From Caulobacter vibrioides OR37 (GTDB lineage: Bacteria > Pseudomonadota > Alphaproteobacteria > Caulobacterales > Caulobacteraceae): DNA of 64,000 nucleotides. Under the pieces are notes generated by a model, which saw only the letters and a program-made list of their open reading frames with translations, made no database searches and had not been told where the DNA came from. The DNA is taken from the NCBI RefSeq assembly GCF_000372645.1, contig NZ_APMP01000002.1, forward strand, positions 62,001 to 126,000, given 5' to 3'. Position 1 is the first letter of the stretch. Every line of letters starts with the position of its first letter. Shown in pieces: positions 44,681-55,428 of this stretch. Position numbers and translations under genes: made by a program.

Positions 44681-45724
44681 CTATTCGGCCGGCAGCGTCT
44701 GGTCGGTGCGCTTCTTCATCATCTCGTCGAAGCTGGTCCACACGCCATCGGCGCCGTGCCACGAGCCCTTGGTGGCGGCCTTGGAGTATTCGGTGGCGCG
44801 GGCCTCGAAGAAGTTGGCGTGCTCGACGCCCGACAGCAGGGCCTGCAGCCACGGCAGCGGGTTTTCCTTGATGCCGTAGACCTCGGGCAGCTGCAGCTGG
44901 CGCAGGCGCCAGTCGGCGACGAAGCGGATATAGGCCTTGATGTCGTCGGGCGTCATGCCCTGGACCTCGCCGGCCTCGAAGGCCAGGTCGATGAACTTGT
45001 CCTCCAGGCCCACCACGTGCTTGCAGCAGTCGACGATGTCGTCGGCCACGGCCTTGGTCACCGCGTTCGTTTCCTTGTTGAACGCGTGGTACAGCTTGAT
45101 CACGCCGTCGCAGTGCAGGCTCTCGTCGCGGATCGACCACGAGACGATCTGGCCCATGCCCTTCATCTTGTTGAAGCGCGGGAAGTTCATCAGCATCGCG
45201 AACGAGGCGAAGAGCTGCAGCCCTTCCGTGAAACCGCCGAACATGGCCAGGGTGCGGCAGATGTCGGCGTTGGTCTCGACGCCGAAGGTCTGCATGTAGT
45301 CGTGCTTGGCCTTCATGGCCTCGTATTCCATGAACGCCGAGAACTCGGTCTCGGGCATCCCGATGGTCTCGAGCAGCAGGGCGTAGGCCGCGATATGGAT
45401 CGTCTCCATGTTCGCGAACGAGGCCAGCATCATCTTCACTTCGGTCGGTTTGAACACCCGACCGTAGCGCTCCATGTAGTTGTCCTGCACCTCGACGTCG
45501 GACTGGGTGAAGAAGCGGAAGATCTGCGTCAGCAGGTTCCGTTCCTTGTCGTTCAGCTTGACGGCCCAGTCCTTGAGGTCCTCGCCCAGCGGCACCTCTT
45601 CCGGCATCCAGTGGACCTGCTGCTGCTTCTTCCAGAAGTCGTAGGCCCAGGGATAGCGGAACGGCTTGTAGCCGCCCGAGGGGGTCATCAGGCCAGGCAG
45701 GATCAGCGACGACGGAGCGGACAT
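44681..45724 (-). CDS. nrdB: Class I ribonucleotide reductase, beta subunit
   Basis: 347-residue diiron-tyrosyl-radical subunit. The iron ligands sit in helices including EVQDNYMERYGRVF, SFANMETIHIAAYA and SIRDESLHCDGVIKL, and the C-terminus ends KRTDQTLPAE, the tail that docks on NrdA. It makes deoxyribonucleotides with NrdA, encoded 15 kb away at 61 kb. Paired NrdR-like boxes lie 84-130 bp upstream. Confidence 0.97.
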   Translation of the reverse strand: MSAPSSLILPGLMTPSGGYKPFRYPWAYDFWKKQQQVHWMPEEVPLGEDLKDWAVKLNDKERNLLTQIFRFFTQSDVEVQDNYMERYGRVFKPTEVKMMLASFANMETIHIAAYALLLETIGMPETEFSAFMEYEAMKAKHDYMQTFGVETNADICRTLAMFGGFTEGLQLFASFAMLMNFPRFNKMKGMGQIVSWSIRDESLHCDGVIKLYHAFNKETNAVTKAVADDIVDCCKHVVGLEDKFIDLAFEAGEVQGMTPDDIKAYIRFVADWRLRQLQLPEVYGIKENPLPWLQALLSGVEHANFFEARATEYSKAATKGSWHGADGVWTSFDEMMKKRTDQTLPAE

Positions 45725-45807
45725 GACAGGGCCTCGGAGCGAGAATCGAGCGGACGGGTTAGAAGAGGTTACGGCAGGCGACCGCCCGACGCACGCCTAA
45801 GAGTGCC

Positions 45808-45854
45808 CCACCACATCTAGTGTGACAATGGGCCTCACCCACAAGATAGGGGAT
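45808..45854. promoter_or_regulatory. Pair of NrdR-like boxes upstream of nrdB
   Basis: Two 16-bp sites, CCACCACATCTAGTGT (45808-45823) and CCACAAGATAGGGGAT (45839-45854), are 31 bp apart centre to centre. Both keep the C..A.AT...G core of the NrdR consensus ACACWATATATWGTGT. NrdR represses ribonucleotide reductase genes in response to ATP/dATP. The second box overlaps the ribosome site of the divergent GST gene. Confidence 0.6.
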
Positions 45855-45859
45855 GAATC

Positions 45860-46531
45860 GTGAAAAAGCCGTTTACGATTTTCAGCGCCGTCGGCTCGGG
45901 CGGCGTGCCTGTCGAGGCGGCCATGACCTTGATCGGATTGCCTTTTGAGGTGGTCGAGGCCCCGACCTGGCGCGGCGAGGCGGAGGCCGCCAAGGTCGCC
46001 GCGATCAATCCCCTTAAGCAAATTCCGGCGCTGGTCACGCCGGACGGCGAGACGATCACCGAAAGCGCCGCCATCCTGATCTGGCTGGCCGATCGCTATC
46101 CGGAGGCGCGCCTCGCCCCTGGGCTCGATGCTCCGGCCCGAGGCCAGTTCCTGCGCTGGATGAGCTTCATCTCGGCCTCGATCTACGCGCTCTACTGGAT
46201 CAGCGACGCGCCGGCGCGGCTGGTCGGCGAGGACCCGGCGCTACAGGCGCGCGCGAAGGCGGCGATCAAGGACCGGATCGTCGACTGCTGGCGGATGATG
46301 GAGAGTCAGATCCCGCCGGGACGCTACCTGCTGGGCGACGAGATGACGGTGCTGGACCTCTACGTCGCCGTGCTGAGTCGCTGGGGCCCGAGACGGGTGC
46401 GGTTCTACGAGGCGGCGCCGCGCATGAGCGAGGTGGTCAAGCGGGTGGACGCCGACCCGCGGCTGGCGGCGTTCTGGGCGGAGCGGTTCCCGTTCTTTGA
46501 CGGGTGGGAGCGGTTGGGGGCGCAGGGGTGA
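45860..46531 (+). CDS. Glutathione S-transferase family protein
   Basis: 223 residues. The N-terminal thioredoxin-fold domain has NPLKQIPALVTPDGETITESAAILIWLADRYPE (cis-Pro and the Glu-Ser glutathione motif), followed by an all-helical C-terminal domain. The start is GTG at 45860. The C-terminus overlaps a low-GC gene on the other strand by 95 bp. The physiological substrate is unknown. Confidence 0.9.
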   Translation: MKKPFTIFSAVGSGGVPVEAAMTLIGLPFEVVEAPTWRGEAEAAKVAAINPLKQIPALVTPDGETITESAAILIWLADRYPEARLAPGLDAPARGQFLRWMSFISASIYALYWISDAPARLVGEDPALQARAKAAIKDRIVDCWRMMESQIPPGRYLLGDEMTVLDLYVAVLSRWGPRRVRFYEAAPRMSEVVKRVDADPRLAAFWAERFPFFDGWERLGAQG

Positions 46532-47345
46532 GACAAGCGCTGACCTCACTAGGTATCGACTTCAGCGCCCCCTCAGCGCTGGCTAGATACTGCTTCTTTA
46601 TTTCGTCCATAGTCCGAAAATCACCGGGGAAGAAGCTATTCACCTCTCGAATGGGAATATTGAGATATATAACCTGAAACTCCCTCCTACGGAATTTTCG
46701 GAAAAAACTTATGTCAGCGAGACCTCGATCATTAGGCAACGAATCTAGGCATAGGATATACCCGAAAGGTGGGAATGCGATCTCGGCGAAAGTAGAGCTA
46801 CCAACGCCGACCTGCACAAGCCCAGTGATGCCCGCCTGCCGAGTTGATCGCGATTTTGGCGAAATAAAATAGCAGTATATTTTAAATCTATCCGACAGCC
46901 CCGGCAAATCAGGGTTCAGGACCCAGCGCCTGATTTCTGGAGCAGAACTGAAGAATGAAGGGCCGCAAGCACTGGCGAACATAGCCATGATTTGCTTGAG
47001 AACGGGCAGCGGCTGAATATTGTATGGCAACCTCAGGGACGCCCCTGCATGTCCGATGGTCTGCAGATGCCGCATCCCCTCGTAGGCCCATTTTACGTAT
47101 TGCGGGCCGTACCAATGACCGGTGTCGTTATTACACTTTCCACAAAGTGTATAATCACCAGCACCACGCTGCTTATATTTTCCTTTTGGATTTTCGAACC
47201 CTTGCCAGTCCTGATTGCTCAAAAGTCGCTGCATATCTGCAAGCATCACTCTCCGGTCGTTGAATGCTGACTCCGGAGGAATGTGCTCGAAGGTTAGCGG
47301 TCCGTACGCGCCGCAGATCGCGCAGTTACCTAGCGGAAGAGCCAT
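46437..47345 (-). CDS. HNH-endonuclease-like protein, low GC
   Basis: 302 residues. The N-terminus has a zinc-binding HNH_5-like motif: CAICGAYGPLTFEHIPP and TLCGKCNNDTGHWYG, supplying two Cys pairs and the His/Asn of the nuclease fold. The middle is a folded domain without clear hits. The last 30-40 residues (LTPAPPTAPTRQRTGTAPP) are translated from the antisense of the GST gene, so the native end was probably lost. Base composition is much lower in GC than anywhere else in the window, which suggests horizontal gain. Enzyme activity is inference. Confidence 0.72.
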   Translation of the reverse strand: MALPLGNCAICGAYGPLTFEHIPPESAFNDRRVMLADMQRLLSNQDWQGFENPKGKYKQRGAGDYTLCGKCNNDTGHWYGPQYVKWAYEGMRHLQTIGHAGASLRLPYNIQPLPVLKQIMAMFASACGPSFFSSAPEIRRWVLNPDLPGLSDRFKIYCYFISPKSRSTRQAGITGLVQVGVGSSTFAEIAFPPFGYILCLDSLPNDRGLADISFFRKFRRREFQVIYLNIPIREVNSFFPGDFRTMDEIKKQYLASAEGALKSIPSEVSACLTPAPPTAPTRQRTGTAPPRTPPAAGRRPPA

Positions 47346-47427
47346 AATAAGATACCAGCCGCCTCCGAGTTCAAGCCGACCACCGGTCGGGTGCGATTCT
47401 TAAATCTCTTGGGGGCTGCAGCGTGCG

Positions 47428-47515
47428 GGACTGATCAGGTCAGTCAAGGACCGCCCTCCGGGCGGCCGCCGCGCGGCGACGCGGAGCGTCGTCCTTGAGT
47501 GACCTGATCAGCCCC
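47428..47515. repeat. Long inverted repeat with GC-rich core
   Basis: The arms at 47428-47451 and 47491-47514 (containing CTGATCAGGTCA and TGACCTGATCAG) are reverse complements with 2 mismatches in 24. The 39-bp core has nested G+C hairpins (CGCCCTCCGGGCG, GCCGCCGCGCGGC). It sits in the 425-bp gap after the low-GC HNH gene and may mark its boundary or end transcripts. Confidence 0.75.
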
Positions 47516-47641
47516 GCGATCGTCTCGCCGTGAGATTTAAGGCGGGCTCCTTCTCCGGGGAGAAGGAATGCCACGCATGAACTCACACCCCGATTTCCCC
47601 GGCGAATGCCGGGGCCCAGAGTCATCCTGAACGACGGGCCT

Positions 47642-47761
47642 AGCGCCCCCTCCGTCTCGATGCGTATTCGCATCGATCCTCCTCCCCCGCGCGCGGGGGA
47701 GGAGATGGCGGCTTCCTCCTCACCCGCGTCGCGCGAGCGGCGACGGGACGGAGGGGGCGCT
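47642..47761. repeat. MITE-like palindromic repeat
   Basis: Terminal inverted repeats AGCGCCCCCTCCGTC (47642-47656) and its exact complement (47747-47761) enclose internal hairpins (CGATGCGTATTCGCATCG; CTCCTCCCCCGCGC / GCGGGGGAGGAG). The same 15-bp ends bound the element at 50407-50552. No transposase and no clear target duplication. Confidence 0.75.
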
Positions 47762-47770
47762 CAACGCCCC

Positions 47771-48988
47771 CTACTTCGGCGTCAGCCGGAACAGGCCGCC
47801 CTTCGTCGAGTCCTCTAGGAGCCACAGCGCCCCGTCCGGCGCGACCTCGACGTCGCGGATGCGGTGGCCGAGTTTCCAGCGTTCGGCGCCCGTGGCCGTC
47901 GCGCCGTTGACGACGATGCGGTTCAGCGACTTGGACCCCAGACCGCTGACGAAGGCCGAGCCCTCCCACTGGGGGAACATCTTGCCGTGATAGAACATCA
48001 GGTTCCCCGGCGCGATCACCGGCGTCCAGTACAGCACCGGCTTTTCCAGGTCCGGCCGCGTGTCGGGGCTGGGGATCGGCACGCCGTTGTAGTTGACCGC
48101 GTAGGAGACCAGCGGCCAGCCGTAGTTCTTGCCCGGCTGGATCAGGTTCAGCTCGTCGCCGCCCCGGGGGCCGTGCTCGACCTCCCACAGCCGGCCGTCC
48201 GGCGCGAAGGCCAGGCCGTAGGGCGTGCGGTGGCCCGTGCTCCAGGTCTCGGCCGGCGTCAGGTTCGGGCCCGGGAACGTGTAGGTGCGGACCACCGGCG
48301 CGGTCTTGGCCGCTTCGGTGTCGGTCGGCGGATCGATGATCGGCACGCTGGCCGCGCCGGTCTTGCCCGCCATCGGATTGCCCGGGGCCGGCTTGCCGTC
48401 GAGGGTCAGGCGCAGGATCTTGCCCAGCGGCGAGTTGGGATCCTGAGCCGGCGTGAAGCGCTGACGCTCGCCGACCGTGAGGTACAGGAACTTGCCGTCG
48501 GGCGAGAACGCGACCTGGGCGCCGAACTGGCCGCCGTCGCCGCGTCCGCCGTCGCGCCAGATCACCTTCAGCCCGTCCAGGCTGGGCTTGTCGCCCTTCA
48601 GGGACAGGGTCGCCCGCGCCAGGGCCAGGCTGGAGCCGCCGCCGCCCGGCTCGGCATAGGTCAGGTAGACGGCGTGGTCGGTCGCGTAGCGGGGCGACAG
48701 GAAGATCCCCAGCAGACCGCCCTGCCCCTCGGCCAGCACGGGCGGCACATGGGCCACGGCGGTCTTCGCGCCCGCCTGGGTCACCAGCCACAGCGCGCCG
48801 GGCTTTTCGGTGATCAGCATCCGGCCGTCGGGCAGGAAGGCGACGCGCCACGGCTGGTTGAACGTGGCGACCTGGGTCACGGTGAACGGCAGGGAGGCCT
48901 CGGGGGCCTGGGCGCCGAGATTGGTCTGGGCGTGGACGGCCGTCGCCGACGCCAGCGTCGTCAGCAGGGCGAATGGAGCGAGCTTCAT
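47771..48988 (-). CDS. PQQ-dependent sugar dehydrogenase-family protein
   Basis: 405-residue periplasmic protein of the soluble glucose/sorbosone dehydrogenase (YliI/Asd) family. A signal peptide (cleavage near VHA-QTNLG) precedes a six-bladed beta-propeller with LPFTVTQVATFNQPWRVAFL, GQGGLLGIFLSPRYATDHAVY, HRTPYGLAFAPDGRLWEVEHGPRGGDELN and NYGWPLVSY. PQQ- and calcium-binding positions are conserved in the family. The sugar is not known. Confidence 0.9.
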   Translation of the reverse strand: MKLAPFALLTTLASATAVHAQTNLGAQAPEASLPFTVTQVATFNQPWRVAFLPDGRMLITEKPGALWLVTQAGAKTAVAHVPPVLAEGQGGLLGIFLSPRYATDHAVYLTYAEPGGGGSSLALARATLSLKGDKPSLDGLKVIWRDGGRGDGGQFGAQVAFSPDGKFLYLTVGERQRFTPAQDPNSPLGKILRLTLDGKPAPGNPMAGKTGAASVPIIDPPTDTEAAKTAPVVRTYTFPGPNLTPAETWSTGHRTPYGLAFAPDGRLWEVEHGPRGGDELNLIQPGKNYGWPLVSYAVNYNGVPIPSPDTRPDLEKPVLYWTPVIAPGNLMFYHGKMFPQWEGSAFVSGLGSKSLNRIVVNGATATGAERWKLGHRIRDVEVAPDGALWLLEDSTKGGLFRLTPK

Positions 48989-49151
48989 GCTTGGGTTCCC
49001 AGGGCGTGGTCGGAGCGGCGGGCGACCGCTCCATGGTCAGAGATGTAGAGCGCGCCGCGATCGCTATAGCTCCGACACTTTCGGCGCGAAGTCACCCGGC
49101 CAATGACGGCTTTCGCGCCGCCGGCTTTACGCTGCCGCGCCGGCCCGCTAG

Positions 49152-50390
<1,239 letters not shown>

Positions 50391-50406
50391 AGCACGGCAA
50401 GCCTTT

Positions 50407-50552
50407 AGCGCCCCCTCCGTCACGGCGCATACACGGCGCATATCCGCGCCGCGACACCTCCCCCGCTTCGCGAGGGAGGAGAACCAATCTCCTCCCCCTT
50501 GCAAAGGGGGAGGTGGATCGCCGCGGATACGCGGCGAGACGGAGGGGGCGCT
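50407..50552. repeat. MITE-like palindromic repeat
   Basis: Terminal inverted repeats AGCGCCCCCTCCGTC (50407-50421) and the exact complement (50538-50552) enclose CCTCCCCCGC and CTCCTCCCCCTTGC / GCAAAGGGGGAGG hairpins. It lies between asd and the LysR gene and overlaps the LysR stop codon. Same ends as 47642-47761. Confidence 0.8.
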
Positions 50553-51480
50553 AAGCCACCGCCCGCGCCATCGGCCAGTCGACATCGACCTCCGCCGCCA
50601 GGAAGTCGATGAAGGCCCGCACCCGCGCCGGCAGCGGGCCCGCGTGGCCGACATAGACGGCGCTGATCGTCTCCAGCTCCCCCGAATTGAAGTCGTCCAG
50701 AACCGGAACCAGGCGCCCGGCCCGGATATGGTCGACGATGTGGAAGATGCCCAGCTTGGTGATCCCCTGCCCGGCCAGGGCCAAGTGGGTCGCGCACTCG
50801 CCGTCCCCGACCATGGCCCGACCGTGCGCCGGATAGTACGCCCGCTCGCCATCGATCAGAAACGGCCACTCGTCGCACTGGCGCGAGAAGTTGAAGGTGA
50901 TCAGGTCGTGGCCCGCCAGGTCGTCGGGACGCCTCGGCGTCCCGCGCCGCGCCAGATAGTCCGGCGAAGCCACCAGGACGGTGCGGCTGTCGCCCAGCTT
51001 CTTGGCCACCAGCTGCGAGGGCCGCAGAGGCCCGACGCGGATCGCCACTTCCGCGCGTTCGTCCAAGAGATCGATGACCTGGTCCGTCAAGGTCACGTCG
51101 ACCTGCACCTCCGGATGCAGGGCCGTGAACCTCGGGATCAGGGGCAACAGGTGATGCAGGCCGAACGGCACATTGGAATTGATCCGCAGCCGCCCCCGGG
51201 GGACCGCGCAGGCCGCCACCGACCGCTCGGCCTCGTCCAGGTCGGCCAGCACCCGCAGGGCGCGCTCGTGGAAGGTCAGACCCTCGGCCGTCAGTCGCAG
51301 CTTGCGCGTCGAGCGGTTCACCAGCCGCGAGCCCAGCCGGGCCTCCAGCCGCGCCACCAGCTTGCTGACCGCCGACGGGGTCATGCCCATGGCCTTGGCG
51401 GCGGCCGTGAAGCCACCTTCCTCGACCACGCGGGCGAAGACCTCCATCTCGCCCGAGCGATTGATCTCCTGGCGCGCCAT
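50551..51480 (-). CDS. LysR-family transcriptional regulator
   Basis: 309 residues. The N-terminal winged helix (FARVVEEGGFTAAAKAMGMTPSAVSKLVARLEARLGSRLVNR) is followed by a substrate-binding domain (GRLRINSNVPFGLHHLLPLIPRF). It is divergent from an MFS transporter with 97 bp between, the usual arrangement where LysR controls the neighbour. The inducer is unknown. A MITE-like repeat overlaps its stop. Confidence 0.93.
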   Translation of the reverse strand: MARQEINRSGEMEVFARVVEEGGFTAAAKAMGMTPSAVSKLVARLEARLGSRLVNRSTRKLRLTAEGLTFHERALRVLADLDEAERSVAACAVPRGRLRINSNVPFGLHHLLPLIPRFTALHPEVQVDVTLTDQVIDLLDERAEVAIRVGPLRPSQLVAKKLGDSRTVLVASPDYLARRGTPRRPDDLAGHDLITFNFSRQCDEWPFLIDGERAYYPAHGRAMVGDGECATHLALAGQGITKLGIFHIVDHIRAGRLVPVLDDFNSGELETISAVYVGHAGPLPARVRAFIDFLAAEVDVDWPMARAVA

Positions 51481-51577
51481 CGTGCCCTCAAATCACAAGT
51501 GAAGTTCCTGGCCGCAATCTAATTCACAGACGCGCGCGGCGCTATCTGACCGCCTGACATCAATGGAGCCGGCCGTC

Positions 51578-52744
51578 ATGCCTATCGCCCTCTATGCCCT
51601 GACCGTCGGCGCCTTCGGCATCGGCGTCACCGAATTCATCATCATGGGGCTGCTGCTGCAGGTCTCCGCCGATCTTGGCGTCTCGATCCCCACCGCCGGC
51701 CTGCTGATGACCGGCTACGCGCTGGGCGTCTTCGTCGGCGCGCCGATCCTGACCCTTCTGACCCGCCGACTGCCGCGCAAGACCACCCTGCTGGTGCTGA
51801 TGGCGATCTTCACGGTCGGCAACGCCCTGGCGGCGATCGCCCCGACCTACGGAATCCTGATGGCCGCCCGGCTGGTCACGGCCCTGGCCCACGGCACCTT
51901 CTTCGGCGTCGGCTCGCTGGTCGCCGTCTCGCTGGTCGCGCCCGAGCGCAAGGCTTCGGCCATCTCGATCATGTTCACGGGCCTGACCATCGCCACCCTG
52001 CTGGGCGTGCCGTTCGGCGCCTGGCTGGGCCTGGCCTTCGGCTGGCGGATGGCCTTCTGGGCCGTGGCCGGCGTCGGCGCCCTCGCCTTCGTGGTCCTGG
52101 CCGCGCTGGTTCCCGCCGCCCAGGACAAGGTCGAGCCGGCGCCCCTGCGCGAGGAGTTCGCCGTGCTGGCCCGGCCGCAGGTGCAGCTTGGCCTGTTGAT
52201 GACCGTTCTCGGCTTCGGCGGCGTGTTCGCGGTCTTCACCTATATCCAGCCGATCCTGACCGAGCTGGCCGGCTTCTCGAAGGCGGCCGTCTCGCCGATC
52301 CTGCTCGTGTTCGGCGCGGGACTGGTCGGCGGCAATCTGGTCGGCGGACGCTGGGCCGACAAGGGCCTGAACGCCGCCCTGGTCGGGACCCTGGCGGCGC
52401 TGACCCTGGTCATGGCCGGCTCGGCCCTGGCCTTCCACAGCCAGGTCGGCGCGGTGATAGCCGCCTTCCTGCTGGGCGCGGCCGCCTTCGCCACCGTCGC
52501 GCCGCTGCAGATGCGGGTGCTGAGCCAGGCCGGCGGCGCGGGCCAGGGCCTGGCCTCCAGCCTGAACATCGCCGCCTTCAACCTCGGCAACGCCTTCGGC
52601 GCCTGGCTGGGCGGGGCGGTCATCGCCCACGGCCCGGGCCTCTCCGCCATCCCGCTGGTGGCCGCCGCCGTGCCGCTGTCGGCCCTGGCGCTGGCGGGCT
52701 TCTCCCTGGCGCTCGAACGCCGCGCCCAACCGTCGATCGCCTAA
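51578..52744 (+). CDS. MFS efflux transporter (DHA1/AraJ-like)
   Basis: 388-residue 12-helix transporter beginning MPIALYALTVGAFGIGVTEF, the typical start of the sugar-efflux/AraJ-YdhP subgroup. It contains the MFS motif A region GAPILTLLTRRLPRKTTLL. The ATG at 51578 follows GGAG at good spacing; an ATG 15 bases upstream is in frame. It probably exports small hydrophilic compounds or drugs. Likely controlled by the divergent LysR protein; an aldo-keto reductase follows after 12 bp. Confidence 0.9.
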   Translation: MPIALYALTVGAFGIGVTEFIIMGLLLQVSADLGVSIPTAGLLMTGYALGVFVGAPILTLLTRRLPRKTTLLVLMAIFTVGNALAAIAPTYGILMAARLVTALAHGTFFGVGSLVAVSLVAPERKASAISIMFTGLTIATLLGVPFGAWLGLAFGWRMAFWAVAGVGALAFVVLAALVPAAQDKVEPAPLREEFAVLARPQVQLGLLMTVLGFGGVFAVFTYIQPILTELAGFSKAAVSPILLVFGAGLVGGNLVGGRWADKGLNAALVGTLAALTLVMAGSALAFHSQVGAVIAAFLLGAAAFATVAPLQMRVLSQAGGAGQGLASSLNIAAFNLGNAFGAWLGGAVIAHGPGLSAIPLVAAAVPLSALALAGFSLALERRAQPSIA

Positions 52745-52756
52745 GGAGCAAGGTTC

Positions 52757-53794
<1,038 letters not shown>

Positions 53795-53832
53795 CCGTTT
53801 CGCACCGATCGGAAAAGCTCTAATCCCCACTC

Positions 53833-54603
53833 ATGCTGACCGATCCCCTGTTCTACGCCGTGGCCATTCCTGCCGTGATCCTGCTGGGCATGGCCAAGGG
53901 CGGGTTCGCCGGGATCGGGGTGGTGGCCGTGCCGCTGATGGCCCTGGCCGTCTCGCCGGTCATGGCCGCCTCGATCACCCTGCCGATCCTGCTGGTCCAG
54001 GACGTGGTCAGCGTCTGGGCCTTCCGGAAGAGCTGGGACAAGGGCCTGCTGCTCCTGATGCTGCCGGCCGCCGCCGTCGGCGTTTTCCTGGGCTGGGCCC
54101 TGGCCGCCTTCGTCAAGGAGGCGGCGGTCGAGCTGGCGGTGGGGGCGATCTCGGTCGTCTTCGCCCTGCAACGCCTATGGGCCGAGCGGGCGGTCAGCGC
54201 GGCGGAACAGGTCGCGGCCGCGCCCGGCCGTGCCTGGCTGGGCGCCCTGTGCGGCGCGGCGGCCGGCTTCACCAGCCAGATCGCCCACGCCGGCGGCCCG
54301 CCGTTTCAGATCTACGTGCTGCCCCGCCGCCTGCCGCGCGACGCCTTCATCGGCACCAGCGCCATCTTCTTCGCGACCGTCAACTGGATGAAGGTCCCGG
54401 CCTATGTCGCTCTGGGCGCCTTCACGCCCAAGGTGCTGGCTACCGCCGGGGTGCTGCTGCCCCTGGCCATCGCCTCGACCTGGGCCGGGGTCTGGGTGGT
54501 GCGCCGCGTGCCGGCCGAGGGCTTCTACCGGGTGATCTACGTGCTGCTGGTCCTGGTCGGCGGCAAGCTTGTCCTCGACGGAGCCCGAGGCCTCATCGCC
54601 TGA
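53833..54603 (+). CDS. TSUP-family (TauE/SafE) membrane transporter
   Basis: 256 residues with about eight membrane helices. The N-terminus ILLGMAKGGFAGIGVVAVPLMAL and the second repeat start GAAAGFTSQIAHAGGPPFQIYVLP are characteristic of TauE/SafE-type transporters linked to sulfite, sulfonate or other anion export. It follows the aldo-keto reductase on the same strand. The substrate is not known. Confidence 0.9.
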   Translation: MLTDPLFYAVAIPAVILLGMAKGGFAGIGVVAVPLMALAVSPVMAASITLPILLVQDVVSVWAFRKSWDKGLLLLMLPAAAVGVFLGWALAAFVKEAAVELAVGAISVVFALQRLWAERAVSAAEQVAAAPGRAWLGALCGAAAGFTSQIAHAGGPPFQIYVLPRRLPRDAFIGTSAIFFATVNWMKVPAYVALGAFTPKVLATAGVLLPLAIASTWAGVWVVRRVPAEGFYRVIYVLLVLVGGKLVLDGARGLIA

Positions 54604-54732
54604 GCGCGGCCTTTTGACCTCCCGAGCGATTTTCGGCCGGACGGCCCTTTCAAGGCCATGATGATCGACGCTTATATGTCATGGAACGAACCTAGCGTTC
54701 GGACGTACAGCACAACGCACCCGGGGCGGGCC

Positions 54733-55422
54733 ATGACCACGACCAGCACCTCCACCGATCTCGTCGCGACCCAGACGGCGACCCACTATCCGACGCCGGC
54801 GGCCAAGTGCGCCGACCTGATCGTTCACCTGGCGGGCCTGGCCTGCGCCCTGCTGGGCGGCGGCATCCTGCTGGGCCTGGCCTTTGGCCTGGGCAACCTC
54901 AACCAGGTGGTCGCCGTCAGCATCTACACGGTCGGCCTGATCCTGATGCTGTCGCTGTCGACCGCCTACAACTTCGCCAAGGCCCGCTGGCGCCCGCTGC
55001 TGCGCCGCTTCGACCACGCGGGGATCTTCGTGATGATCGCCGCCTCGTACACGCCCTTCACCACCCAGAACCTGCATGGCTGGTGGGCCATCGGCATGAC
55101 GACCGCCGTCTGGACCGTGGCCGGCGCCGGCGTGTTCGCCAAGCTGCTGCTGCCCGGCCTGGACAAGCGGTTCTGGGTCGGCCTCTATCTCGCCCTCGGC
55201 TGGCTGGTCCTGGTGGCCATCAAGCCGATGATCGACGGCCTGTCCTGGGTGGCCCTGCTGCTGCTGGCCATCGGCGGCGTCGTCTATTCCACCGGCACCA
55301 TCTTCTACCTGATGCGACGCCTGAAGTTCCGCCGCGCCATCTGGCACGGGCACGTGATCGGCGGCGCGGGGCTGCACTACGCGGCCGTGCTGGTGGGCGT
55401 GGTGCTGGCCGGCGCGCGCTAG
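54733..55422 (+). CDS. PAQR-family membrane protein (hemolysin III-like)
   Basis: 229 residues with seven predicted helices. Family motifs are STAYNFAKARWRPLLRRFDHAGIFVMIAASYTPF (conserved Ser, His and Asp) and HGHVIGGAGLHYAAVL near the C-terminus (metal-site histidines). Members may be metal-dependent lipid hydrolases; the hemolysin label is historical. The ATG at 54733 is used. A patatin-like gene follows 6 bp after its stop. Confidence 0.9.
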   Translation: MTTTSTSTDLVATQTATHYPTPAAKCADLIVHLAGLACALLGGGILLGLAFGLGNLNQVVAVSIYTVGLILMLSLSTAYNFAKARWRPLLRRFDHAGIFVMIAASYTPFTTQNLHGWWAIGMTTAVWTVAGAGVFAKLLLPGLDKRFWVGLYLALGWLVLVAIKPMIDGLSWVALLLLAIGGVVYSTGTIFYLMRRLKFRRAIWHGHVIGGAGLHYAAVLVGVVLAGAR

Positions 55423-55428
55423 GCCGTC

